A stretch of DNA of 64,000 nucleotides from Spiractinospora alimapuensis (lineage in GTDB: Bacteria; Actinomycetota; Actinomycetes; Streptosporangiales; Streptosporangiaceae): contig NZ_CP072467.1 of the NCBI RefSeq assembly GCF_018437505.1, forward strand, positions 2,790,001 through 2,854,000, in the 5' to 3' direction. A program made the position numbers and the translations under genes. The notes beneath the pieces are model-generated. The model had not been told where the DNA came from and did no database searches. It saw only the letters and a list, made by a program, of their open reading frames with translations. The stretch's first letter is position 1. Every line of letters starts with the position of its first letter. Below, in pieces: positions 52,838 to 62,198 of this stretch.

Positions 52838-55267
52838 CTACTCCCGTGCCGCCACCAGGGCGGCCGGAGGCTGGCGCAGAGCGCGCGACGCTGGGATCAC
52901 CGCGGCCAGTAGCCCCAAGGCGAGGCACGCGACGAACACGACCCCGAGGGTGGGCCACGGGAGGTGGACCGATACGTCGGCGACCTCCCCCGGACGGAAG
53001 TCGTCGCGCATGCCCGTCGCGAGGGCGAGAAGTGCCGGTGCGGAGATCAACCCTCCGACCAGCAGGCCGATGGTTACCACGAGACCCGACTCCGCGACCA
53101 CCAGCCCCCCGACCTGACGGGACTGCGCGCCGGTCACCCGCAGCAGTGCCAGGTCCCGGCGGCGCGCCGACGTGGCGAGGGACAGCGTGTTGGACATCGA
53201 GATCGAGGCGTACCCCACCGCGAGGACGAGGATGACGCCAGTGAACATCTCGATGAGACCGGTCTCCTGGGCGACCCCCGCGTCGATCAACGTCGCCCCC
53301 ACGTGCGCCTCGGACCCCTGGTCCGCGACCGCCGCGGAGAGCGCGTCGACGTCGGATTCCGGCGGAGGGTAAACGTTGCTGACGAAGGCCGCGGGATCGT
53401 GCTCGCGCGCGAGGTCGTGCGGCATGGCCAGGTCCGCCCACAGCTCCGTGTAGAAGGGGTGCGGGCCGACCGTCACCGGTATCCGCCCCGTCGTTCCGTC
53501 GCGCCAGGTCAGCTCCACGGTGTCGCCGTCCGCCCATCCGAGCTCGGTGGCGATCTCCGGCGACGCCCGAATGGTGCCCGCCTCGGGGGCGTCCTGGTGC
53601 AGACCGGCCGCGTCCACCCATCGCCCGTCCACGTACACGCCGGTGGCGAGCACACTGGTGACGGCCCCGTCGGAGTTCTCCTCGACCCTCCGCAGCGCGG
53701 TCTCCGTGACCCCGACATCACCGTCGGGGCCGGTCACCATCGTGTCCCCGGGGAGATCACCCACGGAGTGCTCGGCGATCGCACCGTTGATCGTGCTGGT
53801 CATACCGAGCATGGTGACCGCGAACGCGGCGACGAGCAGGACGGGCATCATCGTCGAGGCCAGTCGTCTGGCCCCCGCCCGCGCCTCCGCGTGCAGCAAC
53901 TCCCCCAGCGCCGAACCTCCGATCGGAAGCACCCGGACCAGGCGCGGCAGGTAGGCCGGCGCGGAGGCTGTCGCGGCCAGCACCAGGAACATGGTGGTTC
54001 CGAGCGCGTAGCCAATGATGTCGTCCTTCTCGGTCAGGACCGCACCCGCCGCCGCTCCCGCGGCGAGGAGGACCGACAGTCCGGCGCCCCACCAGCGCCA
54101 CCGGGGCATGGTCGCGTCCGCCCGCACCTCCTCGGGACGAAGAGCCTCCAGTGGGGCGACCGCCGCTCCCCTGACGGACGCGGCCCAGACGCCCATGAGA
54201 GCGGTGGTGATCCCGACGGCCACGGCCGCGCCCACGGGCAGTGCGACGGCGCGCATCTCCCAGGTCGGGGCCAACAGGTCATTCCGGACCAACCACTCAC
54301 TCAGCACCGAGGCGCCGCCAACGCCCAGCGCGGCCCCGACGAGCGACGCCGCGACCCCCACGACGGCGGCCTCGCGCATCAGCATCGACCGGACCTGTCG
54401 CGGCGTCGCCCCCACGGCCCGCAGCAACCCCAGCTCCCGACGACGCACGGCCACCTGGAAGCTGAACGTGGCCCCGACGATGACGACCGAGGAGAACAGT
54501 GCGACCAACACGATCATGATCAACAACTGCATCCCCAACCAGTTGTTGGAGTTGTCGAACTCCGACCGCGCGGCACCGCTGTCGATGTCGGTGAAGACCT
54601 CCGCCGTGGGGCCGAGGACCTGTCGCACGTGCTCGCCGACCTCGTCCGGCGAGGCGTCGTCCACCGCGACCACCCCGATGAGGGAGACGGAGGTGGCCAC
54701 ACTGTCGGCGAAGGCGTCGGGCAGGAGCACATCCTGACCGTCGGTAGTCGCCGCGACCGTCATCCGCTCCTCGGCGTCGGCCGTCAACACGGTGACGGTG
54801 TCCCCGGGGGACCGTCCGTAGGACTCCGGCAGCACGACACCGGTCTCGCCGCTCGGCGGCTCACCGTCCCGTAGTTCGACGTCCCCGAGGGGGAGACTCG
54901 ACATGCCGGCACCGTTGGGATCGCCGGGGACGGCATCACCGAGAACCTGGTCGCCGTCCATCACGCGGACCTCGAAGCGGCGCTCGGCCACCGCCCGGGC
55001 GACACCGTCCGCCCGCCCGACCTCCTCGGCCAGGGCGTCGGCCTCGTCCATCCGCCACACTGCGCGGCTGAACTCACCGTCGTAGGTGAGCCCGGTCCGC
55101 TCGGGGACGGCGAGGACGTCCGCCCCGGCGTAGTGCCGTGGAACGGTCGGGGTGGAGGAGGCCATGACGATGATCGACGCCGCGAGCAGCGCGACCCCCA
55201 GCGCGAGCGCGACGAACCCCCCGAGGGTCGAGCGCCACCGGTGCAGGATCGAGGAGATCGTGTTCAC
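52838..55267 (-). CDS. ABC transporter permease, FtsX/MacB type
   Basis: An 809-aa protein from GTG 55267, whose start overlaps the stop of the ORF upstream (GTGA). It has an N-terminal helix and large extracellular domain, a first FtsX unit with FQVAVRRRELGLLRAVGATPRQVRSMLM, a middle membrane block, a second extracellular domain and a second FtsX unit with SARRRDLALLRVTGAQSRQVGGLVVAE. Paired with the LolD-type ATPase at 55854 and with the divergent two-component system; probable peptide-antibiotic or lipid exporter. Confidence 0.9.
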   Translation of the reverse strand: MNTISSILHRWRSTLGGFVALALGVALLAASIIVMASSTPTVPRHYAGADVLAVPERTGLTYDGEFSRAVWRMDEADALAEEVGRADGVARAVAERRFEVRVMDGDQVLGDAVPGDPNGAGMSSLPLGDVELRDGEPPSGETGVVLPESYGRSPGDTVTVLTADAEERMTVAATTDGQDVLLPDAFADSVATSVSLIGVVAVDDASPDEVGEHVRQVLGPTAEVFTDIDSGAARSEFDNSNNWLGMQLLIMIVLVALFSSVVIVGATFSFQVAVRRRELGLLRAVGATPRQVRSMLMREAAVVGVAASLVGAALGVGGASVLSEWLVRNDLLAPTWEMRAVALPVGAAVAVGITTALMGVWAASVRGAAVAPLEALRPEEVRADATMPRWRWWGAGLSVLLAAGAAAGAVLTEKDDIIGYALGTTMFLVLAATASAPAYLPRLVRVLPIGGSALGELLHAEARAGARRLASTMMPVLLVAAFAVTMLGMTSTINGAIAEHSVGDLPGDTMVTGPDGDVGVTETALRRVEENSDGAVTSVLATGVYVDGRWVDAAGLHQDAPEAGTIRASPEIATELGWADGDTVELTWRDGTTGRIPVTVGPHPFYTELWADLAMPHDLAREHDPAAFVSNVYPPPESDVDALSAAVADQGSEAHVGATLIDAGVAQETGLIEMFTGVILVLAVGYASISMSNTLSLATSARRRDLALLRVTGAQSRQVGGLVVAESGLVVTIGLLVGGLISAPALLALATGMRDDFRPGEVADVSVHLPWPTLGVVFVACLALGLLAAVIPASRALRQPPAALVAARE

Positions 55268-55857
55268 GCTTCCTCCAGCATCGCCATGGGAACGGTGATC
55301 GACTCGGTGTTCCCGTTGTCCTCGGCGCGGGCGGCTGCTTCGGCCGGCGAGTGGGCGTCATCAACGCCACACGGTGACCTAGGCACGGTCACGCGTCCCT
55401 CGACCGCGCCACGTATCGGGACGCCCGGCCGCTCGGGCCGCACGCGGTCGAGGGCCGGGTCGCGTGACCGGCCGAGGCCCGGGCGCGCACACGTCCTCGC
55501 GCCTCTCGACGTGAGCCTCGTCCCGCCCACCTCCAACGTCGCCATGGCCACGGAGACTGACCCGGTGTTCCGGTTGTCCTCGGTGTACACGGCGGCGTCG
55601 CCGGCCTGGCCTCCACGCCCGGCTTCTACCGGAACGTGAGACGCGACGGGGGCACGTGGCGACCTGGGCGCGGTCACGTGTTCTTCGGCCTCGCCACGTC
55701 CCGGGACGCCGGGCCGTTCGGGCCACACGTGGTCGAGGGCTCGGGGCGGTGACAGAAGGACGTACGGGCGGGCACGCCTCCTCCCCCTGACCCGCTTCGC
55801 CACGTCCGTGCGAGCGACGGCGAAGCTGGTCGGTCGTGGAACGAGGGTCGTCTTCAC
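55264..55857 (-). CDS. Chimeric repeat ORF between ABC ATPase and permease, 197 aa
   Basis: GTG 55857 overlaps the ATPase stop and TGA 55264 overlaps the permease GTG, so the frame is coupled at both ends. Its last 20 residues (EDNGNTESITVPMAMLEEA) copy the ATPase C-terminus (DTLDTESVAVRMAKLEEA). An earlier internal copy (EDNRNTGSVSVAMATLE) follows a repeated block PERPGVP...VTAPRSP. Its start region GTGAAGACGACC copies the permease start GTGAACACGATC. It is Arg/Pro-rich with no known domain. Probably born by tandem duplication of the ATPase-permease junction; may be translated only as a coupling leader. Confidence 0.45.
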   Translation of the reverse strand: MKTTLVPRPTSFAVARTDVAKRVRGRRRARPYVLLSPPRALDHVWPERPGVPGRGEAEEHVTAPRSPRAPVASHVPVEAGRGGQAGDAAVYTEDNRNTGSVSVAMATLEVGGTRLTSRGARTCARPGLGRSRDPALDRVRPERPGVPIRGAVEGRVTVPRSPCGVDDAHSPAEAAARAEDNGNTESITVPMAMLEEA

Positions 55858-56594
55858 GCTTCCTCCAGCTTCGCCATCCGCACCGCGACGGACTCCGTGT
55901 CCAGGGTGTCGCCGGCGTGGGCGTCGATCTCGTCGACGATCCGTCCGTCGGCCATGAACACCACACGGTCGCCGCGTGCGGCGACGGCCGGATCGTGGGT
56001 GACGACCACGACGGTGCGGCCGTGGGCGTCCACGACCGAACGCAGATGCTCCAGGACCTGTCGGCCCCGAGCCAGGTCCAGTGCGCCGGTGGGCTCGTCG
56101 GCGCAGACGACGGCGGGCTTGGTGAGGACGGCGCGGGCGATGGCGACGCGTTGTTGCTCCCCACCGGAGAGCTGGTGAGGGCGATGGTCGGCACGGTCGC
56201 GCAGGCCGACCGAGTCGAGGGCGTCCAGGGCGTCGGTCGGTCCGACCCGGCGGCCGGCGAGGCGAGCGGGAAGGAGCGCGTTCTGGGCGGCGGTGAGGGC
56301 GGCGATCAGGTTGTAGCTCTGGAAGACGAACCCGATCCGTTCCCGCCGGAACTCCGTGAGCTCCCGCTCCCCCAGTCCGCCGAGTTCGACACCGTCCACG
56401 ACGACGCTGCCGCTGTCGGGGCGATCGAGCCCCACCGCGCAGTGCAGCAGGGTCGACTTGCCCGATCCGGAGGGGCCCATGATCGTGGTGAAGGTCCCGC
56501 GGGCGACGTCGAGGGACGCGCCGGCCAGGGCAACGACCTCATGGTCTCCCGTGGAGTAGCGCTTGGCCACTGTCTCGAGGCGAATGGCAGTCAT
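55854..56594 (-). CDS. ABC transporter ATP-binding protein, LolD/MacB type
   Basis: A 246-aa protein; ATG 56594 (GGAG lies too close upstream, so initiation may be leaderless or unusual). Walker [16 protein letters not shown]-loop FVFQSYNLIAALTA, signature [14 protein letters not shown], Walker [13 protein letters not shown]. It pairs with the permease at 52838. A repeat-derived ORF lies between them. Confidence 0.9.
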   Translation of the reverse strand: MTAIRLETVAKRYSTGDHEVVALAGASLDVARGTFTTIMGPSGSGKSTLLHCAVGLDRPDSGSVVVDGVELGGLGERELTEFRRERIGFVFQSYNLIAALTAAQNALLPARLAGRRVGPTDALDALDSVGLRDRADHRPHQLSGGEQQRVAIARAVLTKPAVVCADEPTGALDLARGRQVLEHLRSVVDAHGRTVVVVTHDPAVAARGDRVVFMADGRIVDEIDAHAGDTLDTESVAVRMAKLEEA

Positions 56595-56652
56595 GCTCCA
56601 AGCACACCGGGTGGACGCCTCCCGGGGCGGGTGCCTCGGGTGGAGAGTTCGG

Positions 56653-56670
56653 GGTAGACCCTGGTCTACC
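56653..56670. promoter_or_regulatory. Perfect palindrome GGTAGACCCTGGTCTACC, probable response-regulator site
   Basis: 18 bp with 8-bp arms. It is centred about 44 bp before the predicted leaderless start of the histidine kinase and 59 bp before the divergent ATPase start, the position of an activator site serving both units. TACCGT at 56693-56698 is the likely -10 box of the kinase gene. Confidence 0.55.
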
Positions 56671-56705
56671 GCGCGGAGGGCCACCGAACGTCTACCGTCG
56701 GATCC

Positions 56706-57926
56706 GTGCCCACATACACCGCACGCCTGGCGATCACCCGGGCTCCGCATCGCTTCCTGCTGTCGTGGTGGCCGTGGCGCGCCCTGCTGTACCTGGTGTT
56801 GGGCGCGCTGCCCGCCGTGGTTCTGTTGGGTGCGGTCAACATGATCCAGCTCGCCACCGAGGCCGACCCGGTTTGGATCACGGTGGCGCTGTTGGGCTTC
56901 CTGGTGGTGGTCCTGGGCGGGGCACCGCTCGCGGCGCGCTGGGCCCGAGTCTCCGCCGGCCTGGTGGGTGAGCCGTTGGAGCGACCGGTCGCACGGTCCA
57001 CTTCCGTGGGGCTCCGAGACCGACTGGCCGCTCCGTATCTCTGGCGGGAGGTGGCCTACTCCGTTCTCAGCGTGAGCGTCCTGTTCGTGCTGGACGTCGC
57101 GGTCCTGGTCATCGCGGTCGGCGCTCCCGTGCCCGCGATCGTCGCCTACGCGAACTCCGACGTGCTCACGCTGGTGGAGCGCGCCATCACGGTCGTCGCC
57201 TGGGCGTCACTCTGGCTGGTGGGGGCGTACCTGCTCACGGCGTGGGCGTCGGCTCGGGCGGAGATCGTCCGTGCGGTACTGGCGCCGCGGGACGAGCGCC
57301 TCGCGCGGGAGCTACGGGAGATGACGCGGTCGCGCGCGGCCTTGGCCGAGGCCTTCGACCAGGAGCGGCAACGCATCGAGCGCGACCTGCACGACGGCGC
57401 GCAACAGCGGCTGGTCGCCGTCAAGGCGTCCCTGGGGCTGGCCCGCCTGGACCTGCCGCCGGACGCTCCGGCCGCCGACGCCGTCCGCGAGGCGCGGGAG
57501 CAGGTGACGGCGGCCCTGGACGAGCTGCGTGATCTCGTTCGCGGCATCTACCCGCTGGTACTGACCGAGCGGGGGCTTCCCGCCGCGGTGTGGGACGTCG
57601 CGGCCCGTGCCGCCGTGCCCGTCGAGGTCGAGTTCCACCTACCCGACCGCCTGCCGGGGCCGGTTGAGTCCACGGCGTACTTCGTGGTCTGTGAGGCGAT
57701 CGCGAACGCGGCCAAGCACGCGCCGCGGTCCACGGTGCGGGTGGAGGGATCGGTTCGGGGTGCCCGGCTACGCGTGGACATAGTCGATGACGGTCCCGGT
57801 GGCGCCAGCCCGTCGGGTGGCGGCCTGAGCGGGCTGCGCAACCGGCTGGCGATCCTCGGGGGCACGTTGGTCGTGGACAGCCCGGACGGCGGGCCGACCC
57901 GGGTACGACTGGAGATTCCCCTGTGA
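56706..57926 (+). CDS. Sensor histidine kinase (HisKA_3 family)
   Basis: A 406-aa protein starting at GTG 56706, likely leaderless (TACCGT ends 7 nt before). Two pairs of membrane helices within residues 1-190, then the dimerisation/phosphorylation motif FDQERQRIERDLHDGAQQRLV with H229, and an ATPase domain with EAIANAAKHA (N box) and GLSGLRNRLAILGG. Probably senses a peptide antibiotic or envelope stress and drives the divergent exporter. Confidence 0.92.
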   Translation: MPTYTARLAITRAPHRFLLSWWPWRALLYLVLGALPAVVLLGAVNMIQLATEADPVWITVALLGFLVVVLGGAPLAARWARVSAGLVGEPLERPVARSTSVGLRDRLAAPYLWREVAYSVLSVSVLFVLDVAVLVIAVGAPVPAIVAYANSDVLTLVERAITVVAWASLWLVGAYLLTAWASARAEIVRAVLAPRDERLARELREMTRSRAALAEAFDQERQRIERDLHDGAQQRLVAVKASLGLARLDLPPDAPAADAVREAREQVTAALDELRDLVRGIYPLVLTERGLPAAVWDVAARAAVPVEVEFHLPDRLPGPVESTAYFVVCEAIANAAKHAPRSTVRVEGSVRGARLRVDIVDDGPGGASPSGGGLSGLRNRLAILGGTLVVDSPDGGPTRVRLEIPL

Positions 57927-58609
57927 CGAACCCCGCGACGAACATCGAAGAGACGTCGGGCGGCGTGAACGTCGTGGTCGCCGACGACTCGGTCCTGCTG
58001 CGCGAGGGTGTGGCCGGTGTCCTGCGCCGATTCGGCCACCGTGTACTGGCCGCGGTGGGAGACGCTGACGCCCTGGAGACGGCGGTGCGTGACCACTCCC
58101 CCGACCTGGTCGTTACCGACGTACGGATGCCTCCCGGCTACCGCGACGAGGGGCTGCTGGCCGCGGTGCGCATCCGACGCGCCCATCCCCACCTGGGGAT
58201 CATCGTGCTCAGCCAGTACGTCCAACCCACCTACGCCTCCGATCTGCTGGAGATCGACGCGCCGGCCGGCGTGGGCTACCTCCTGAAGGAACGCATCGGC
58301 GACGTCGAGGAGTTCGCCGACGCCGTCACGAAGGTCAGCGCCGGCGGATCCGTACTCGACCGCGACGTCGTCCGCGTCATGCTCGCGGCCCGCTCCAACC
58401 CGCTCACCCGCCTCGCCCCACGGGAACGCGAGGTCCTCAGCCTGATGGCCCGCGGCGAGTCCAACACCACGATCGCCCGAGAACTGGTGGTCTCCGACGC
58501 CGCCGTCCGCAAACACATCGGTTCCATCTTCACCAAGCTCGACCTCGCCCCCGAAACCGAGGGCCACCGCCGGGTGTTGGCCGTCCTCACCTACCTCGCC
58601 GGAGAGTGA
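57923..58609 (+). CDS. NarL/LuxR-type response regulator
   Basis: A 228-aa protein; GTG overlaps the kinase stop. Receiver domain with VVADDSVLLREGV, phospho-acceptor D66 in VTDVRMPP, and K in YLLKERIGD. The C-terminal LuxR helix-turn-helix has LAPREREVLSLMARGESNTTIARELVVSDAAVRKHIGSIFTKLDL. Partner of the kinase; its target is probably the 56653 palindrome. Confidence 0.93.
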   Translation: MTNPATNIEETSGGVNVVVADDSVLLREGVAGVLRRFGHRVLAAVGDADALETAVRDHSPDLVVTDVRMPPGYRDEGLLAAVRIRRAHPHLGIIVLSQYVQPTYASDLLEIDAPAGVGYLLKERIGDVEEFADAVTKVSAGGSVLDRDVVRVMLAARSNPLTRLAPREREVLSLMARGESNTTIARELVVSDAAVRKHIGSIFTKLDLAPETEGHRRVLAVLTYLAGE

Positions 58610-58693
58610 CACCGGACGGACCACAACGAGCGCGCGGCCCGTCCCCCGGACCAGCGTAGGGACGGGCGCCCCACCCCCGACGCCTCACGCCCC

Positions 58694-59479
58694 CTATGTG
58701 GCGTGGTGGGTCGGCTCGGCGTCGGTGCTCTTCACTTCGCGGTAGATGCGGGTGCGTACGTCGGTGAACTCCGGGAGGGCCTTGGTCTCCAGGTGGCTGC
58801 GTTGGGGTGGCAGGTCGACGTCGACCACCGTGCGGACCTCGGTGGGGGACGGGGTGAGGACGACGACGCGGTCGCTGATGTAGGTGGCCTCGTCGATGTC
58901 GTGGGTGACCAGCAGGACCGTCATGGCGAACCGTTCGCGGACGGCGAGGATCAGGTCCTCGAGGTCCTCGCGGGTCTGGGCGTCGACGGACGCGAACGGC
59001 TCGTCCATGAGCATGATCTTCGGCCGGTAGGCGAGCGCGCGGGCGATCGCGGTGCGCTGTTGCATCCCGCCGGACAACTCATACGGGCGGCGGCCGGCGG
59101 CGTCGGTGAGGCCGACGGCCTGGATGGCCTCGTCCACCAGACGCGCCTCCTCGGCCTTGCCCAGGGACTTGCCGCGCAGCGGGAAGCGGACGTTCTCCCG
59201 GACGGTGAGCCAAGGGAACAGCGACCGGGAGTAGTCCTGGAACACGATGGCCATTCCCTCGGGCGGCCCCTGGACGGGGGCTCCCTGGAGCGTGACGTCG
59301 CCGGAGGTTGGCTCCATCAGGCCGCTCACGCACTTCAGCAGCGTGGTCTTGCCGCACCCGGACGGGCCGACGACACTGACGATCTCGCCTTCGTTCACGT
59401 CGAAACCGACGTCACGGAGGGCGAGGTGGCCCGAGTCCTCGGTCCCGTAGCGCTTGGCGAGTCCGGACACCTGCAACAT
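58694..59479 (-). CDS. ABC transporter ATP-binding protein, SsuB/TauB type
   Basis: A 261-aa protein from ATG 59479 (GAGGAG upstream). Walker A VGPSGCGKTTLLKC, Q-loop IVFQDYSRSLFPWLTV, signature LSGGMQQRTAIARAL, Walker B IMLMDEPFASVD. This ATPase type drives nitrate, sulfonate, taurine and thiamine-precursor importers. Last gene of the import operon that starts at 63865. Confidence 0.92.
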   Translation of the reverse strand: MLQVSGLAKRYGTEDSGHLALRDVGFDVNEGEIVSVVGPSGCGKTTLLKCVSGLMEPTSGDVTLQGAPVQGPPEGMAIVFQDYSRSLFPWLTVRENVRFPLRGKSLGKAEEARLVDEAIQAVGLTDAAGRRPYELSGGMQQRTAIARALAYRPKIMLMDEPFASVDAQTREDLEDLILAVRERFAMTVLLVTHDIDEATYISDRVVVLTPSPTEVRTVVDVDLPPQRSHLETKALPEFTDVRTRIYREVKSTDAEPTHHAT

Positions 59480-59529
59480 GCTTACTCCTCGTTTCGTCCG
59501 CGGCGTCTGCGCCGCACGGTCGGCGGCGC

Positions 59530-60297
59530 TCACGCGGCGGCGCCCCGGCTCGCGTGCTGCCAACCGACCACCCGGCGCTCCAGGCGTTCGAAGGCCAGGT
59601 TCAGTAGGTAGCCGATGATGCCCAGGAGCACGATCCCGGACCACATGTCGGCGAGGGCGAAGGACCGCTGCGCCTGGAGCACGAAGAACCCGATCCCGTT
59701 GGTGCTGCCGACCAGCTCGCTGATCACCATGGTGATGACGGCGAGGGACAGGGCGGTGCGCAGGCCCGCCATGATGCGTGGCAGCGCGGCCGGCAGCAAC
59801 ACCCGCAGCAGCAGGGGCCCGTGCCCGACACGGAAGCTCCGCGCCGTCTCGACCATGGTCCGGTCGACGCCGGTGAAGCCCTCGGTCGTGTTCAGCAGGA
59901 TCGGCCACACGCACACCATGACGATGAGGAAGATCTTCATCTCGTCGCCGATACCGAACAGCGCGACCGCGAAGGGCAGGAGCGCCGGCGCGGGGACCGC
60001 GCGCAGGAACGCCGCGATGGGCTCCAGCAGTCGGGCGATCCACCAGACCGATCCGGCCGCCATCCCCAGGCCGATGCCCAGGACCGCCGAGAGCCCGAAT
60101 CCGGCGAGGAGCCGGTACAGGCTGGGCAGGACGTCGGTGATCAGCCTCTCGGAGAACCAGTTGTAGCCGAACGCGACGGCGATCTTGTCCAGCGGGGTGA
60201 GGTAGAAGGAGTCGGACACCCGCGAGACCAGCCACCACAGGCCGACCAGCAGGACCGGGACACCGATCTCCAGAACGAGCGCGATTCGGTTCCTCAA
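59530..60297 (-). CDS. ABC transporter permease, SsuC/TauC type (second permease)
   Basis: A 255-aa protein; TTG 60297 with GAGGT 6 nt upstream overlaps the first permease's stop. BPD_transp_1 fold with the loop VETARSFRVGHGPLLLRVLLPAALPRIMAGLRTALSLAVITMV. Two different permease genes make this a heteromeric importer, less usual than the single-permease SsuABC layout. Confidence 0.9.
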   Translation of the reverse strand: MRNRIALVLEIGVPVLLVGLWWLVSRVSDSFYLTPLDKIAVAFGYNWFSERLITDVLPSLYRLLAGFGLSAVLGIGLGMAAGSVWWIARLLEPIAAFLRAVPAPALLPFAVALFGIGDEMKIFLIVMVCVWPILLNTTEGFTGVDRTMVETARSFRVGHGPLLLRVLLPAALPRIMAGLRTALSLAVITMVISELVGSTNGIGFFVLQAQRSFALADMWSGIVLLGIIGYLLNLAFERLERRVVGWQHASRGAAA

Positions 60298-61115
60298 CGT
60301 TCACCTCGCTGGGACGCGTGCCAGGACAGCAGCCGCCGCTCGGCCGCCGCCACGGCGCCGTTGCAGACGTAGCCGAGCATCCCGGTCACGATGATGAGCG
60401 CGTACATGGTGGGCAGGTCGCCCGACTCCTGGGCCACGGTGATCTGGCGACCGAGGCCGGGCATCCCGATCACCAGCTCCGCCGTGATCGCGAGGACGAG
60501 TGAGATCGAGAACGCGATGCGCAGGCCGGTCAGGATGTAGGGCGACGCGCTGGGGATGACGACCCGGGTGAATGTGCGCAGCCGGCCGGTGCGGAAGGAG
60601 CGCGCCGTCTCCAGGGCGGTCCGGTCCAGGTCCCGGATGCCGTACACGGTCTGCACGAGCATCGGCCAGAAACACGCGAACGCGACCAGGAACAGGGCGG
60701 CCTCACGTCCGGTGCCGTAGGCGAGCACGACGAGGGGGACGAGCGCGACCGACGGGATGGGGCGCAGGAACTCCACGACCGCTCGGACGGACCGGTAGGC
60801 GAGGTCGTTGGACCCGATCACCGCCCCCGCCACGATCGCCAGCACGGACGCGACGGCGAGGCCCACCAGGGCACTGATCATGGTGTCGGCGGCGGCCCGC
60901 CACAGGTCGGCGCCGGAGGCCATGGACACCAGCGTCGAACCGATCTCGCCCACGCTGGGGAAGTACGCGGCCGGGAGGACGCCGAGGATGATCGTCAGTT
61001 GGTAGCCGCCCACCGCGAGGACGGCGGAGAGCACGGCCCAGACCGGGCCGGGCAGGTCTCGCGCGCCGGACCGGCGGCGCGGGCGGGACACAGTCGCGGT
61101 CGCCGTCGCGGTCAT
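60294..61115 (-). CDS. ABC transporter permease, SsuC/TauC type (first permease)
   Basis: A 273-aa protein; ATG 61115 overlaps the binding-protein stop. Six membrane segments, loop LETARSFRTGRLRTFTRVVIPSASPYILTGLRIAFSISLVLA. It forms the importer with the second permease. Confidence 0.92.
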   Translation of the reverse strand: MTATATATVSRPRRRSGARDLPGPVWAVLSAVLAVGGYQLTIILGVLPAAYFPSVGEIGSTLVSMASGADLWRAAADTMISALVGLAVASVLAIVAGAVIGSNDLAYRSVRAVVEFLRPIPSVALVPLVVLAYGTGREAALFLVAFACFWPMLVQTVYGIRDLDRTALETARSFRTGRLRTFTRVVIPSASPYILTGLRIAFSISLVLAITAELVIGMPGLGRQITVAQESGDLPTMYALIIVTGMLGYVCNGAVAAAERRLLSWHASQRGER

Positions 61116-62110
61116 CGGTCCACTCCTGGGTCGATCAGGTCGGGATCGGGACGCGTGTGCGCCATGTCGTACTCGACCATCATGTCGGCGAGCTCGTCGA
61201 CGGAGTCCCAGTTGATGTCGGGGCTCCAGTAGGGCAGGTTGATGCTCTCGGCCTGCTCCGGCGTGATGTCGGTGTAGGTGGGGATCATGGCCCGTGCCTC
61301 GTCGGGGTCTTCCTGGGCGGTCTCCAGCGAACGGTTCATCGCCCGCCGGAACGCGTCCACGACCTCGGGGTTGTCCTCCTGGAACGCCCCGGAGGTGAAG
61401 AACATGGCGTTCTGCAGGCCGGGGACGGTGTCGGTGTAGGGGCGCAGAACGGGGATGTTGCCCTCCTCGACCATCGCGGTGGCGAAGGGTTCGGCGGTCT
61501 TGGCCGCGTCGATGCGGCCCTGGGCGAGGGCCACCGCCTGCTCCGCGCTGGACAGCTCGACGATCTCCACGGTGTCGCTGTCGCCCCCGTGGGCGTCGAT
61601 GCTGGCCTTGAGGGTCAGGTCGACGATGCTGTTGAGGGAGGCGACCCCGATGACCGCGCCGTCGAGGTCGGCGGCCTCGGTGATGTCGCTGTCGGGAGCC
61701 ACGCTGAGCAGGTCGAAGGTCGGCTCCTCCGGTGGGGGGAGCGGGGCGTCGGGGTCACCGGACAGGGCGCCCGAGGCGACGACGCTCAGGTCGATGCCCT
61801 GCTGCGAGGCGAGCAGCAGGGTGACGGGGTTCGCCCACCCGATGTGCATGTCGCTCTTGAGTACGGCGGGCAGCAGCGCGGCCCCTCCGCTGGACACCTC
61901 CGGGCGGACGTCCAAACCCTCGTCGGCGAAGTAGCCCATCTCGATGCCCATGTACAGGGGCGCCGCCTCCGCGACGGGGATCGTGGCCACGTCGACGACG
62001 GTCAGCCCGTCGTCGTTGGTGGCCAGCGTGGTGTCAGTGCCCGTGCAGCCGGTCAGACCGACCACGACGGCCGTGGCCGCCGCGAGCACTGGGGGGACGC
62101 GCACGCGCAT
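61112..62110 (-). CDS. ABC substrate-binding lipoprotein, NMT1/SsuA type
   Basis: A 332-aa protein from ATG 62110 (GGGAGG directly upstream). Lipobox GLTGC, then IPVAEAAPLYMGIEMGYFADEGLDV, GAALLPAVLKSDMHIGWAN, VAQGRIDAAKTAEPFA-type core. It binds an unknown small organic substrate. Clear paralogue of the orphan binding protein at 17668-18648. Confidence 0.9.
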   Translation of the reverse strand: MRVRVPPVLAAATAVVVGLTGCTGTDTTLATNDDGLTVVDVATIPVAEAAPLYMGIEMGYFADEGLDVRPEVSSGGAALLPAVLKSDMHIGWANPVTLLLASQQGIDLSVVASGALSGDPDAPLPPPEEPTFDLLSVAPDSDITEAADLDGAVIGVASLNSIVDLTLKASIDAHGGDSDTVEIVELSSAEQAVALAQGRIDAAKTAEPFATAMVEEGNIPVLRPYTDTVPGLQNAMFFTSGAFQEDNPEVVDAFRRAMNRSLETAQEDPDEARAMIPTYTDITPEQAESINLPYWSPDINWDSVDELADMMVEYDMAHTRPDPDLIDPGVDR

Positions 62111-62198
62111 GCCTCCCTCTCCTTTCCTCTGGCCCGGGCTCGACCGTGCAGGACCGAACTCCGGGCGGATCCGTGGGCGCCGAACCGGCGCGGGTGGG

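Noticed and set aside
58694-60304. Single 536-codon frame joining ATPase and second permease region
   Set aside because: The upstream part is a shadow of the permease gene; the ATPase starts at ATG 59479 with a good ribosome site.
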